This document shows, one piece after another, positions 43,001 to 51,944 of a stretch of DNA of 64,000 bases; position 1 is the first letter of the stretch, and each line of letters begins with the position of its first letter. The position numbers were made by a program, and so were the translations under genes. Under the pieces are notes generated by a model that was not told the origin of the DNA, did no database searches, and saw only the letters and a program-made list of their open reading frames with translations. Source of the DNA: CAVPDE01 sp964580575 (GTDB lineage Bacteria > Desulfobacterota > DSM-4660 > Desulfatiglandales > HGW-15); NCBI GenBank assembly GCA_964580575.1, contig CAZOLJ010000015.1, forward strand, positions 1 through 64,000. The letters run 5' to 3'.

Positions 43001-44293
43001 ATGAAAAGAACTATTCGAGTGGTGGCTTTGGTGTTTCTGTTTGCCGGGTGTCTTTTGTTCATGCAGCCCCAGGATGGGTTCTGTGCCGATCCCATCATCG
43101 TGGGGGTGCCGACCTCCTTGTACACCCCTTTTGGCAGCTATGGCCTCAAAGCGGTGAACCTCGCTGTGGAGGAAATCAACGCAAAGGGAGGAGTCAATGT
43201 GGGAGGCCAGAAAAGACCCATGAAGGTCGTAGTTTCGGATACCCGCGGCGGTGAGCCGGGCGTCCCGGTTCACGATGCGCTCATGGCCTACGAGAAATTG
43301 CTCACCGAGCAAAAGCCCCATGCCATTGTGATCGGTGCCTTTCGCTCCGAAGTGTTAATCGCCGCTATGGACCTGGTTGCCAAGTACAAAGTTCCGCAGC
43401 TCGGAACCATCGCCCAGACCCCCGTTTTCCAGGCGCAGTTCAGGAAGGACCCGGTGAAATATAAATACCTTTTTAGGGCAACGACGGATGCGCTGATCGA
43501 CGCTGGGTACATTGCCCACACCCTTGACATGCTTAAAAAGGACTTCGGCCTGGATAAAATTCTTCACATTTACCAGGACACGGCGTGGGCCAAGGGATTT
43601 GCAGGAATGTTGCAGAAGCACTGCAAAGAGACAGGCTGGACCGAGGTCGGGTACGAAGCGTATGCAGACGGAGCCTCGGATTTCTCCCCTGCATTGAGCA
43701 AGGCGAAGGAGGGCAAAGCCCAGGTGATCGGGATGGTGTGGGATGTTCCCCTGGGCGCAGGGGTTTTTGCCAAACAATATGTGGCCATGAAAGTGCCCTC
43801 CCTTCTCGTGGGCTTCATCCCGCCCATGGGCTCGCCCATGGCGCCTAAAGCTGTAGGACCTGATGTAGAGTACAGCATGACTGTGGAATTCCCGGTCGGG
43901 GCTAGCCTTGCTCTCGCCAAACTCCCGAAGACAGGCGAATTCCTGGACAAGTTCAAAAAGAAATATGGGGAACTGCCCGAACCTCCTGCGGTGAATTCCT
44001 CCGCCTATGACTCCGTCTTTGTTCTGGCTTCCGCCATCGAGCGGGCCGGAAGCCTGGATCCCGACAAGCTTGTAGAAGCCCTGGAGAAGACCGATTATGC
44101 GGGCGTCTCGGGAAGAATCAAGTTCAACCAGGACCACATCATGGTCTTTGGCGAAAAGAGTGCCGATGAGACCGGCGTGTGTGTGGTTTTCCAGTGGCAA
44201 AAGGGCAAGGATGGGGTCTTGAAGAGGGTTCCCGTGTACCCCGAATTTCTTGCTGAAGGAAAGATCATGTTGCCTCCCTGGATGAAAAAGTAA
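43001..44293 (+). CDS. livK: Branched-chain-type amino-acid/organic-acid ABC transporter substrate-binding protein
   Basis: 430 residues from ATG 43001 (AAGAGGAGG seven bases upstream). A signal peptide (KRTIRVVALVFLFAGCLLF) ends near GFCADP. The mature part begins PIIVGVPTSLYTPFGSYGLK, the Peripla_BP_6 start, with AFRSEVLIAAMDLVAKYKVP and a complete second lobe. It binds ligand in the periplasm for LivH/LivM. Ligands of this family include branched-chain amino acids, amides, and aromatic or carboxylic acids. The acyl-CoA ligase at the end of the operon points to an organic acid rather than leucine. It is the first gene of the operon. Confidence 0.9.
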   Translation: MKRTIRVVALVFLFAGCLLFMQPQDGFCADPIIVGVPTSLYTPFGSYGLKAVNLAVEEINAKGGVNVGGQKRPMKVVVSDTRGGEPGVPVHDALMAYEKLLTEQKPHAIVIGAFRSEVLIAAMDLVAKYKVPQLGTIAQTPVFQAQFRKDPVKYKYLFRATTDALIDAGYIAHTLDMLKKDFGLDKILHIYQDTAWAKGFAGMLQKHCKETGWTEVGYEAYADGASDFSPALSKAKEGKAQVIGMVWDVPLGAGVFAKQYVAMKVPSLLVGFIPPMGSPMAPKAVGPDVEYSMTVEFPVGASLALAKLPKTGEFLDKFKKKYGELPEPPAVNSSAYDSVFVLASAIERAGSLDPDKLVEALEKTDYAGVSGRIKFNQDHIMVFGEKSADETGVCVVFQWQKGKDGVLKRVPVYPEFLAEGKIMLPPWMKK

Positions 44294-44425
44294 AGGACGG
44301 TACACGGTACAGGGTGCACGGTCTGCGGCAAATACGGGTGTTGGGGTGAATGGTTTTGACCGTGCGCCGTGGGCCCTGTGCCCTGCGCCTTCTTCAGTGC
44401 ACCTTGAACCACTTGGATTCGGTTT
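44294..44425. repeat. Imperfect inverted repeat between livK and livH
   Basis: GGTACAGGGTGCACGGTC (near 44304-44321) is largely complementary to GACCGTGCGCC...CCCTGTGCCCTG (near 44358-44388). It forms a long imperfect stem in the operon spacer. It could reduce expression downstream of livK, keeping the binding protein in excess, or be a dispersed repeat. Confidence 0.5.
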
Positions 44426-45292
44426 ATGAGCCTTTTGATTTACGGCCTGATCAACAGCGTGATTCTCGCCCTGTATACTGTAGGGTTCAGCCTCTGTTAC
44501 GGGATCAGCGGAATAGCGAACTTTTCCCACGGAGCTCTCTACATTCTGAGCGGATTCACCGCGTGGAACCTGCTTAACCTGGCAGGACTGCCCTTTTACC
44601 TGTCCGCAACTTGTGCGGTTCTGATCACGGCGCTGCTGGGATTCCTTTTTTACTGGGTGCTCCTCCTGCGCATCCGCGGGATACCTCTGGCGGAACTGAT
44701 CGTCACGTTTGCAGCGGGAGTGGCTATTTTGGAACTCCTCATGTGGAAAGGCTTCTACGGGATGCGTTACAGCCTCCCCATTTTTCTGCGAGGCGGGTTG
44801 GATATCGGGGAGGTGTCGATTGACTATCAGCGCCTTTTCGTGCTTATCACCGGCGTCGCCTTGGTGGTCCTGCTTTGGCTCTTTGTGCACCATACCCGGA
44901 TCGGTCTCGCCTTCAGAGCCATGGCGCAGAACGAACGCACCGCTTTGTCCGTGGGAATAGAGTCGGATTGGATCGGCTCCTTGAGCATGGCCTTGGGCGG
45001 AGCCCTGGCTGCGTTAGCCGCCATGGTCGTCTTGCCTTTGGGCATGATGGAATCCTCCATCGGGCTGGAAGTGCTGATCTACGCTCTTGCCGTGGCCATC
45101 GTCGGCGGTTTGGAAAGCACCCTGGGCATGGTGGTGGGGAGTTTCATCATCGGTTTCGGACAGATCGCTGCAGCCAGGTACATCGGGGCCAAGTGGATGA
45201 TCATTGCACCCCTGGCGGCGATCGTCCTGGTGCTGGTGATCAAGCCTTCAGGGCTTTTCGGGAAATACAAGGAACTGGAAGAAAGGGTCTAG
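44426..45292 (+). CDS. livH: Branched-chain-type ABC transporter permease LivH
   Basis: 288 residues, about eight membrane segments. Family landmarks are LIYGLINSVILALYTVGFSL, ISGIANFSHGALYILSGF, AMAQNERTALSVGIESDW (cytoplasmic coupling loop) and IVGGLESTLGMVVGSFIIG. It forms the inner-membrane channel with LivM. It stops with TAG one base before the LivM TTG start, showing tight coupling. No strong ribosome-binding site is visible in front of its own ATG. Confidence 0.92.
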   Translation: MSLLIYGLINSVILALYTVGFSLCYGISGIANFSHGALYILSGFTAWNLLNLAGLPFYLSATCAVLITALLGFLFYWVLLLRIRGIPLAELIVTFAAGVAILELLMWKGFYGMRYSLPIFLRGGLDIGEVSIDYQRLFVLITGVALVVLLWLFVHHTRIGLAFRAMAQNERTALSVGIESDWIGSLSMALGGALAALAAMVVLPLGMMESSIGLEVLIYALAVAIVGGLESTLGMVVGSFIIGFGQIAAARYIGAKWMIIAPLAAIVLVLVIKPSGLFGKYKELEERV

Positions 45293-45293
45293 C

Positions 45294-46310
45294 TTGGCAG
45301 AGACAACGGTTCAACATCGCAGGAAAAGGCTGGACAGAGGGATCAAAGCCAGAACCGACACGATCTTTGTCATCGCTTCCATGAGAGATACGCTTTATCT
45401 CCTCCTCCCCAGGGTCTTGCCGGTCGTCGCGCTGCTCATCTTCCCGCTCTTTTTCACAGGATACTGGGGCAAGGTCCTGGTCTTTGCATGCATGTACGGT
45501 CTCCTCGCCTTGAGCTGGGATTTCATGGCGTCCTGCGGTCTTTTTTCCCTGGGTCAGGCCCTTTTCTTCGGTATGGGGGCGTACATTGCCGGAACGTTGA
45601 ACCACTATTTTCACATCCCTCCGATCATCACCGTGCCGGTTGCGACCCTGGGCAGCGGTCTCTTGTGCGCGCTTCTCCTTGGCCCTGTGGTGAGGCTGAA
45701 GGGAGTCTACTTTGCCATGATCACCCTCATGCTCCCTCTCCTCTTGAAAAAAATGATCGACACAACGGGCATCTTCGGCGGCACCCACGGCCTTTCCGCC
45801 CTGTCCCCCTTCCCGAGTGAACTCCTGGCAACCTATCTCGCTGTGGTGGGTTTTCTCGCGTGTCTTTTCCTTTTCAGGCGGGTGATCAATTCCGACTACG
45901 GCCTGGTCTTGAGGGCGATCCGGGACGACGATCGGGCCGTGATGAGCGGGGCGATCAACATCTACTGGCGGAAGATCCAGGCGGTCTTCATCTCCGGGGC
46001 GGTGGGCGGTTTTGCCGGGGCCCTGATGACCCACCATTACCAGTTCCTCGGGATGTCGGCTTTTGCCCTGGACTATTCCATTCTGCCCGTGGCTGCCGTG
46101 GCGCTTGGCGGCCAGGGAACGTTTGCAGGAGCCGCCATCGGGAGCCTGATCCTTGTGCCCCTGTCCGAGTCCCTCCGGGCTCTGGGCGGGCTGAGGATGG
46201 CCATCTACTGCGGGATCCTGATTGTGAGCATCATCGGTCTTCCGGAGGGGATCTTCCATTACATGGCGAGAAAGTATCATCAGTTCGAGAAGACGGTCGA
46301 GGTGAAGTGA
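45294..46310 (+). CDS. livM: Branched-chain-type ABC transporter permease LivM
   Basis: 338 residues from a TTG at 45294 with GAAAGG upstream; a later ATG at MRDTLYLL (45381) is an alternative. It has LALSWDFMASCGLFSLGQAL (the LivM signature region), FFGMGAYIAGTL, VVRLKGVYFAMITLMLPLLL, and the cytoplasmic loop AIRDDDRAVMSGAINIYW followed by VAALGGQGTFAGAAIGS-type sequence (VALGGQGTF). About nine membrane segments are predicted. It is the heterodimer partner of LivH. Confidence 0.92.
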   Translation: MAETTVQHRRKRLDRGIKARTDTIFVIASMRDTLYLLLPRVLPVVALLIFPLFFTGYWGKVLVFACMYGLLALSWDFMASCGLFSLGQALFFGMGAYIAGTLNHYFHIPPIITVPVATLGSGLLCALLLGPVVRLKGVYFAMITLMLPLLLKKMIDTTGIFGGTHGLSALSPFPSELLATYLAVVGFLACLFLFRRVINSDYGLVLRAIRDDDRAVMSGAINIYWRKIQAVFISGAVGGFAGALMTHHYQFLGMSAFALDYSILPVAAVALGGQGTFAGAAIGSLILVPLSESLRALGGLRMAIYCGILIVSIIGLPEGIFHYMARKYHQFEKTVEVK

Positions 46311-46312
46311 GC

Positions 46313-47074
46313 ATGGAACCAGAGCCCCTTCTGAAGGTGAATGGTCTTAAGAAAAGCTTCGGAGGTGTTCTCGCCGCCTATGACCTGAGCTTCGATCTGA
46401 AACGGGGGGAGTTTGTGGGAGTCATCGGGCCCAACGGTTCAGGAAAGACAACCCTGGTCAACCTGATCACGGGATTCGTGAAACCCGATTCAGGGGAGGT
46501 TCTGTTCAAAGGGAAGAATATCACCGGCAAGATGCCTTACACCATTGCCGGGCTGGGAATCTCCCGCACCTTCCAGATGGTGAGGCTCTTCTACAATCTC
46601 CCGGCCTACAAAAACCTCATCATTCCCCTTTGCTCGTCCAGATCCAAGAAACTCTGGGGGGGCAAATACGGCGAACGGGACGACGTGGCCATTGACCTGC
46701 TGGACGACATGGGATTTGAAAGAGACTCCCAGGTCCCTTACAAGACTGCAGGCAGTCTTCCTCACGGATACTTGAAGCGGCTGGATCTGGCGCGGGCGCT
46801 TGCCTTGCGGCCGGAGGTGCTCATTCTGGATGAGCTTTTCTCCGGCATGTCCATGTCGGAAGTGGCGAGCACCTTGCCTCTCATAGAGAAATTCAACGAA
46901 GAGGGCCTCAGCATTATCATGATCGAACACCGGCTCAAAGAGCTCTTTCGAGTAGTGGACCGGGTCCTCGTCCTCAACTACGGGATGAAGATTGCTGACG
47001 GCGCCCCTTCGGAGGTCATGGAGAGAGAAGAAGTCAAAAAGGCTTATCTGGGTATTCATATTGACCTTGTGTGA
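46313..47074 (+). CDS. livG: Branched-chain-type ABC transporter ATP-binding protein LivG
   Basis: 253 residues from ATG 46313, two bases after the livM stop. Walker A is GPNGSGKTTLVNLI, followed by the LivG-specific GLGISRTFQMVRLF. The signature region is SLPHGYLKRLDLARALAL rather than a canonical LSGGQ, and Walker B is VLILDELFSGMS. LivG proteins usually have LPYGxQRRLEIARA, so LPHGYLKRLDLARA is a mild variant. An open frame upstream to 45860 lies within livM and is not used. Confidence 0.9.
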   Translation: MEPEPLLKVNGLKKSFGGVLAAYDLSFDLKRGEFVGVIGPNGSGKTTLVNLITGFVKPDSGEVLFKGKNITGKMPYTIAGLGISRTFQMVRLFYNLPAYKNLIIPLCSSRSKKLWGGKYGERDDVAIDLLDDMGFERDSQVPYKTAGSLPHGYLKRLDLARALALRPEVLILDELFSGMSMSEVASTLPLIEKFNEEGLSIIMIEHRLKELFRVVDRVLVLNYGMKIADGAPSEVMEREEVKKAYLGIHIDLV

Positions 47075-47136
47075 CATGGCCGGGTAATGAAAAACGCCCA
47101 TCTGTCGAGCTGAGGGTTGGTATAAAAGTGGCTGCA

Positions 47137-47880
47137 ATGCTCGAAGCAAAAAATCTCATGGTGTTTTTCGAAAACGCCCTTGCGTTGAACGATTTCTCGC
47201 TTGAAGTCAGGGAAGGAGAAATCGTTGCTGTTCTGGGGTCCAACAGTGCGGGCAAGACGACCCTGATGAACACGATATCCGGCCTCATCGTGGACATGGA
47301 GAAAAAAGAAAGACGAAGAGGCGGCTTGAGAATAACGGTGATAGGAGAAGTTCGCTATGAGGGAGAGGAAATCCTTCACCTGAAGCCGAGCGCGAGAGTC
47401 AGGAAGGGCATTGTGCTCAGCCAGGAGAGACATCCTATTTTTCGTGACAGCGACGTTTATGAGAATCTGAAAATTGCAGGGTATCTCCATCCTGGCAGAG
47501 AGGTCAAAGGAAGGGTCGAGACGGTTTTCGGACTTTTCCCGATTCTCAAACACCTCAAGAAACGCAAAGCCGGGTTGCTCAGCGGAGGGGAGCAGCAGAT
47601 GCTGGCCATCGGGATTGCCCTTGTGGCAGGACCGAGATTGCTTCTGATGGATGAACCGCTCCTGGGGTTGAGTCCCCTGCTTCAAGCAGAACTCGCCCGA
47701 GCCGTTCGAGACATTCGAGGAAGAGGCATCACCATCCTGTTGACCGAGCAATTCGCGAGACCGATCATGCCGATTATCGACCGGGGATACGTGATCGAGA
47801 ACGGGTTGCTCGTCCTGGAAGGGACCAGAGAAGAACTGATGGACAACCCGGAAGTGCGTTCTGCGTATATGGGAGTGTAA
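47137..47880 (+). CDS. livF: Branched-chain-type ABC transporter ATP-binding protein LivF
   Basis: 247 residues. Walker A is LGSNSAGKTTLMNTI, the signature LLSGGEQQMLAIGIAL, Walker B LLLMDEPLLGLSPLL. The Arg-rich insertion (EKKERRRGGLRITVI) after Walker A is unusual for LivF. ATG 47137 is chosen; a GTG at 47128 is also possible with GAGGG upstream. The 60 bases before it contain GAAAAACGCCCATCTG, matching one end of the dispersed repeat at 56591. A repeat fragment has thus landed between livG and livF. Confidence 0.9.
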   Translation: MLEAKNLMVFFENALALNDFSLEVREGEIVAVLGSNSAGKTTLMNTISGLIVDMEKKERRRGGLRITVIGEVRYEGEEILHLKPSARVRKGIVLSQERHPIFRDSDVYENLKIAGYLHPGREVKGRVETVFGLFPILKHLKKRKAGLLSGGEQQMLAIGIALVAGPRLLLMDEPLLGLSPLLQAELARAVRDIRGRGITILLTEQFARPIMPIIDRGYVIENGLLVLEGTREELMDNPEVRSAYMGV

Positions 47881-47886
47881 GCGTCA

Positions 47887-49533
47887 ATGACGGAACCACG
47901 GACAGAGACCATCTACGGCTCATTTGAGGAGACGGCACAGCGCTTTCCCGGCCGCGTGGCCATGATCTATCTGGATGAGAGGATTCGCTATCAGTCTCTG
48001 AAGGACATGGTTCTCCGCCTCTCCGCCTCCTTGCTCCGGCTGGGCATCCGGGAAGGGGACCGGGTGGTGCTCTACCTTTTCAACATGCCTCAGACCATCA
48101 TCGCCTGGCTGGCCCTTGATCGACTGGGCGCGATCGTGGTGCCTGTCGCCCCGGTTTACTCTTCGCAGGATCTGCGCTATCTCGTCAATGATGCCGGTGC
48201 GGAAACCATCTTTTGTATGGACAGCAATTTCAACTATGTGAACGAGATTCTCGGTAAAACTCCTCTTCAAAGAGTGATCGTCACCAATATGCTGGACCTG
48301 GTGAGCGGGTGGAAGCGCCTTGTGGCCAGAGGGTTTGACCGGGTGTCCTGGGGAAGTCTCCCTGCGGGGAAACACATTTCCCATTTCAAGGCACTGCTGA
48401 ACAAGGGCCGGCCCTCCGAGCTTCCTCCCTTTCAAGGAAAGGGCGGCGAGAGGACGGCGTTGGTGCTTTACACAGGAGGAACAACGGGTTTTCCCAAGGG
48501 CGTCCCTCTGTCCGAAGGGCTTTTCCTTTACCGCGTGCGCGAGTGGAGGAGGGCCAGTGAGGCCGCCGTCCCCAAAGGAGAGTGCGTCGCGGCGCTTGCC
48601 GCCCCGTTGTACCACATCATTGGAGAGATGGACGCCATGGCTCCCCTGATCATCGGGGGAGAGACACTTCTCATGTTCCCGAGAGTGGTGCTGGATGCTC
48701 TGATGGACCACATCCAGCGCTACAGGGTGACCACTATGTTCGCTGTCCCCGCACTCTACAGGATGATCCTCGAGCATGATCGCGTGGACTTCTATGACCT
48801 GTCTTCCCTCCGGTATTGTGGGACAGGGGGTGACGTGCTGCCGCCGGAGGTCGGCATTCGATGGCTCAATAAATTCAAAACGCCTCTTTACCAGGGATAC
48901 GGAACCACCGAGTTCTGCGGCGCCATCTGCATGTCTTATGCTGAGGAGGGGATTCCGCCTGTAGGCTCGGCAGGCAGGATGCTCCCGGAAAGCCGGTGGA
49001 AACTCGTGGACCCGGATTCCCTCGAACCCATGCCCCCGGGAGAGCCGGGTGAACTCCTGGGCACCTCCCCGCACGCGGTAAAGGGATATTGGAACAAGCC
49101 CCAGGAGACTAAGGAGTGCTTCATCGAAATCGACGGAGAGATCTGGTACAGAACCAAGGACATCGTCCGAATCGACGAGAAGAACCGGTTGTTCTACCTG
49201 GATCGATCGGTCGATATGATCAAGCACAAGGGTTACCGAATCGCCGCTGCGGAAATCGAAAGGGTGCTTCAGGAACACCACGCGGTTCTGTCTGCTTGTG
49301 CGGTCGGTGTTCCTGATGAAAAGATGGGAGAACGAATTAAGGCCTTTGTCGTCCTCAAGACCGATTCAAGGGGCGTGAGCGGCTATGAACTCACGAAATG
49401 GTGCCGAGAGAGACTGGCCCCCTACAAGGTCCCCCACTACATCGAGTTCAGAGACATGCTCCCCAAATCCAAAGTGGGAAAGATGTTGAGACGTGAGATA
49501 AGAGATGAGGAGAGGAGGAAGCAGACGGCCTGA
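47887..49533 (+). CDS. AMP-dependent acyl-CoA synthetase/ligase
   Basis: 548 residues of the ANL superfamily. The P-loop-like A3 motif is LVLYTGGTTGFPKGVPLS, A5 is YQGYGTTEFCG, A7/A8 is YRTKDIVRIDEKNRLFYLDR with the hinge YLDRSVDMIKHKGYRIA, and the A10 Lys is in LPKSKVGKMLRREI. It activates a carboxylic acid to its CoA thioester. It starts six bases after livF, so the transporter and ligase form one unit for importing and activating an organic acid. Medium- or long-chain and aromatic acids are all possible. Confidence 0.9.
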   Translation: MTEPRTETIYGSFEETAQRFPGRVAMIYLDERIRYQSLKDMVLRLSASLLRLGIREGDRVVLYLFNMPQTIIAWLALDRLGAIVVPVAPVYSSQDLRYLVNDAGAETIFCMDSNFNYVNEILGKTPLQRVIVTNMLDLVSGWKRLVARGFDRVSWGSLPAGKHISHFKALLNKGRPSELPPFQGKGGERTALVLYTGGTTGFPKGVPLSEGLFLYRVREWRRASEAAVPKGECVAALAAPLYHIIGEMDAMAPLIIGGETLLMFPRVVLDALMDHIQRYRVTTMFAVPALYRMILEHDRVDFYDLSSLRYCGTGGDVLPPEVGIRWLNKFKTPLYQGYGTTEFCGAICMSYAEEGIPPVGSAGRMLPESRWKLVDPDSLEPMPPGEPGELLGTSPHAVKGYWNKPQETKECFIEIDGEIWYRTKDIVRIDEKNRLFYLDRSVDMIKHKGYRIAAAEIERVLQEHHAVLSACAVGVPDEKMGERIKAFVVLKTDSRGVSGYELTKWCRERLAPYKVPHYIEFRDMLPKSKVGKMLRREIRDEERRKQTA

Positions 49534-49579
49534 TGGCCCCTGCCGATGTCTAAATAAGTCCAATCCTGTATTCTTCCTC

Positions 49580-49768
49580 TCACAGCTTCTGAACGAGAAT
49601 CAAAAGTAATTTTCCTATCTCTGCCGGGAAATCCAAAGCATTCAGAGCAGTTTCAAGTGTCGGCTCCAACTTAGAGTCTGCGGCATGCCTCTTGCTTTTC
49701 CAATGCGCTTTCTTCGCCCCATCTTTGGTCCATGCCGCCAATGAGCTCCGACGTTCCTGACGGTTCAT
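49580..49768 (-). CDS. Doubtful small ORF in an otherwise empty gap
   Basis: A 62-codon frame (MNRQERRSSLAAWTKDG, ALDFPAEIGKLLLILVQKL) in the 393-base gap between the ligase and the next gene. The helical C-terminus looks plausible, but there is no spaced ribosome-binding site and no family I recognise. The rest of the gap has a CTCCCCTTT/AAAGGGGGGAG hairpin near 49850. It may be a gene remnant. Confidence 0.25.
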   Translation of the reverse strand: MNRQERRSSLAAWTKDGAKKAHWKSKRHAADSKLEPTLETALNALDFPAEIGKLLLILVQKL

Positions 49769-49926
49769 TCCTTGACTTCCCAGACGCTTATCTGCTAACA
49801 AAAAGAAATCTGTTTCGTAGCGGGACTATTGCGAATATCTGGTCTTTGTCTCCCCTTTGAAAAAGGGGGGAGGGGATTCGGAAAAGCCGGATCATGATCA
49901 TCATAAGCAAAGGAGGGAAACAAATC

Positions 49927-50214
49927 ATGGAAGACGGAGAAAGGAAACTCTCGGAACAGGAATTCGTCATCAGGGCGATCAGGAAACTTCGTAAACCTCC
50001 TTACAAAGGCATCCACTCCGTTTACAGTGGATTCAACAAGGCTTTCAAGGATTACTTCAATGCCAATCCTGTGGAGGCGACCACAAGGCTGGCCCAGGAG
50101 GGCAAAATTGTGACCCGGCCCGTGAAGGGGGGCGTGATGCTGTACGTGCCCGAAGAAGCCCCGGCATCCCGGGGAACGGAAGATGTGCTGGGCAAGATTC
50201 TCGGAGACGATTAG
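49927..50214 (+). CDS. Small hypothetical protein
   Basis: 95 residues from ATG 49927, with AAAGGAGGGA nine bases upstream. The body (FVIRAIRKLRKPPYKGIHSV, FNKAFKDYFNANPVEATTRL, AQEGKIVTRPVKGGVMLYVP) has the look of a small winged-helix: two helices, then a beta-hairpin wing. It could therefore bind DNA. I do not recognise a named family. It precedes rmuC by 60 bases on the same strand and may be co-transcribed with it. Confidence 0.75.
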   Translation: MEDGERKLSEQEFVIRAIRKLRKPPYKGIHSVYSGFNKAFKDYFNANPVEATTRLAQEGKIVTRPVKGGVMLYVPEEAPASRGTEDVLGKILGDD

Positions 50215-50274
50215 ACCAAGCGGATTTTGACCGGACCAATGGACGGGCCTCGGGTGGGGGAAGGGTGAAGATCT

Positions 50275-51711
50275 ATGGAGCATTTTGCCCTGTGCGCAGC
50301 CGCCGGTCTGGTGGTGGGCGGGATCATTGCATGGCTCCTTGCGAAAGAACGAACCCGAAAGGAGCTTGCCGGTGCCCTTGAAGCAACCTTCTCTCGCGCG
50401 GGCGCGGCGGAAGGCAAAGCCTCTGCTCTGGATGCGACTCTCGCTGAACTTCGAAAACAGATGGAAGAGCAACACTCCAGGGCAGAAGAGGATCTCCGGT
50501 CCCTGAGAGAACGCTTTGCCGGGGAACATGAAGCGCGGGTCAAGGCCGAAACGGAGCGCAAGGAGGTCCTCGATCGTCTGGAAGAAGAGAAACAACTCCT
50601 TGCCCAAGCCCGGGAGAAGCTGACGGACGCTTTTAAGGCCTTGGCTGGAGACGCCCTCAGCAGCAGCAACGAGCAGTTTCTGAATCTCGCAAGGGGGGCT
50701 TTTGAAAAGATCCTCGCGGAAGCCAAGGGCGATCTTGGCAAGAAGCAGGAAGCCATCAACGGCCTGGTGAGACCCCTCTCCGAATCGCTCAAGCAGTTTG
50801 AAGAACACGTCCGGCAGCTCGAAAAGAGCCGCCAGGCGGCCTACACGAGTGTCGAGGAGCAGCTCAAAACACTTTTCTCGACCCAGCAGCAGCTTCAAAA
50901 AGAAACGAGAAACCTGGTCACGGCCTTGCGGACCCCGCACATCAGAGGCCGATGGGGTGAGATCACTCTTCGCAAAGTCGTCGAGCTGGCAGGGATGTCG
51001 GAGCATTGTGACTTCACCGAACAGGTATCGGCGACCTCTGAAGAGGGTCGCATCCAACCGGACCTGATCGTCCATCTCCCTTCGGAGCGGGAGATCGTGG
51101 TGGACGCGAAAGTGGCTCTGGACGCGTATCTCAATGCGCTCTCCGCGGAGAATGAAGAACAGCGCACTGCCTATCTCGAAAACCATGCGAGACAGATAAG
51201 GAGTCACATGAGTCGCCTCGGAGGCAAGGCGTACTGGCAGCAGTTCAAGAGGGCGCCTGAGTTTGTGGTCATGTTCATCCCCGGAGAGTCTTTTCTTGCC
51301 GTGGCTGCACAGGTTGACCAGACGCTCATTGAAGACGGCATGAAGGTCGGCGTCATTATTGCGACCCCGACGACTCTCATCAGCCTGCTCAAAGCCGTGG
51401 CTTACGGGTGGCGCCAGGAGCAGATCGCCAAGAGCGCTCAATTGATCAGCGATCTCGGCAAGCAGTTGCACGAAAGAATGCGCGTGATGGCAGAACACAT
51501 CGCAGGCATTGGAAGAGGCCTTGAAAAGGCCAGTGAGGCCTACAACAGTGCGGTGGGGTCTCTGGAGTCAAGGGTGCTGCCTGCGGCGCGGAAGTTCAAA
51601 GACCTGGGCGCGGTGTCGGGTGCTGAAATCCCTGTTCTCAGCCCCGTTGAGAGCACCCCGCGCAGCCTGCAGCCTCCTGAACCGAACGAAATCGGTGACA
51701 AGGACGAATGA
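50275..51711 (+). CDS. rmuC: DNA recombination protein RmuC
   Basis: 478 residues, the normal RmuC layout. An N-terminal transmembrane anchor (LCAAAGLVVGGIIAWLLAK) is followed by a long charged coiled coil (about 30-200) and the nuclease-like core with RGRWGEITLRKVVELAGM, VHLPSEREIVVDAKVALDAY and FVVMFIPGESFLAVA. RmuC limits inversions and rearrangements at short inverted repeats in E. coli. That is notable in a window so rich in hairpins and deletions, although the gene here looks intact. It has a GGTGAAG-type upstream region. Confidence 0.92.
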   Translation: MEHFALCAAAGLVVGGIIAWLLAKERTRKELAGALEATFSRAGAAEGKASALDATLAELRKQMEEQHSRAEEDLRSLRERFAGEHEARVKAETERKEVLDRLEEEKQLLAQAREKLTDAFKALAGDALSSSNEQFLNLARGAFEKILAEAKGDLGKKQEAINGLVRPLSESLKQFEEHVRQLEKSRQAAYTSVEEQLKTLFSTQQQLQKETRNLVTALRTPHIRGRWGEITLRKVVELAGMSEHCDFTEQVSATSEEGRIQPDLIVHLPSEREIVVDAKVALDAYLNALSAENEEQRTAYLENHARQIRSHMSRLGGKAYWQQFKRAPEFVVMFIPGESFLAVAAQVDQTLIEDGMKVGVIIATPTTLISLLKAVAYGWRQEQIAKSAQLISDLGKQLHERMRVMAEHIAGIGRGLEKASEAYNSAVGSLESRVLPAARKFKDLGAVSGAEIPVLSPVESTPRSLQPPEPNEIGDKDE

Positions 51712-51722
51712 AAAACGGTATT

Positions 51723-51923
51723 CACCATGGAGGCACAGAGCACACAGAGAAAAGCGTTTTCATTTGCCGGGAGATACCGGCGAATGAAAAGGTTTTGTGC
51801 TGATACCAATGTTCACAGGCTGGTGGGGATAACGTGTCACGCATTTACCAGAGGGTCTATTTTCGCCTGTCGGTATCTCCCGATAGGCGAAAAAAAAGAG
51901 GTCCTCCTCTGTGCCCTCCGGTG
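51723..51923. repeat. Composite palindromic element with two mutually complementary hairpins
   Basis: The outer ends are imperfect inverted repeats: CACCATGGAGGCACAGAG (51723-51740) against CTCTGTGCCCTCCGGTG (51907-51923). Inside are two strong hairpins. The first is at 51757-51790, with TTTTCATT.GCCGG arms and loop GAGATA. The second is at 51860-51894, with TTTTCGCC.TCGG arms and loop TATCTC. The two loops are complementary to each other. No open frame is conserved. This looks like a MITE-type non-autonomous element; it ends just before a small gene. Confidence 0.7.
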
Positions 51924-51944
51924 ATAATGTTTTTTGGGGCAGGC

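Noticed and set aside
51723..51923. Paired hairpins considered as a riboswitch or structured ncRNA for the downstream gene
   Set aside because: The outer inverted ends and the similarity in style to other dispersed repeats fit a mobile palindromic element better, and no known riboswitch core was recognised.
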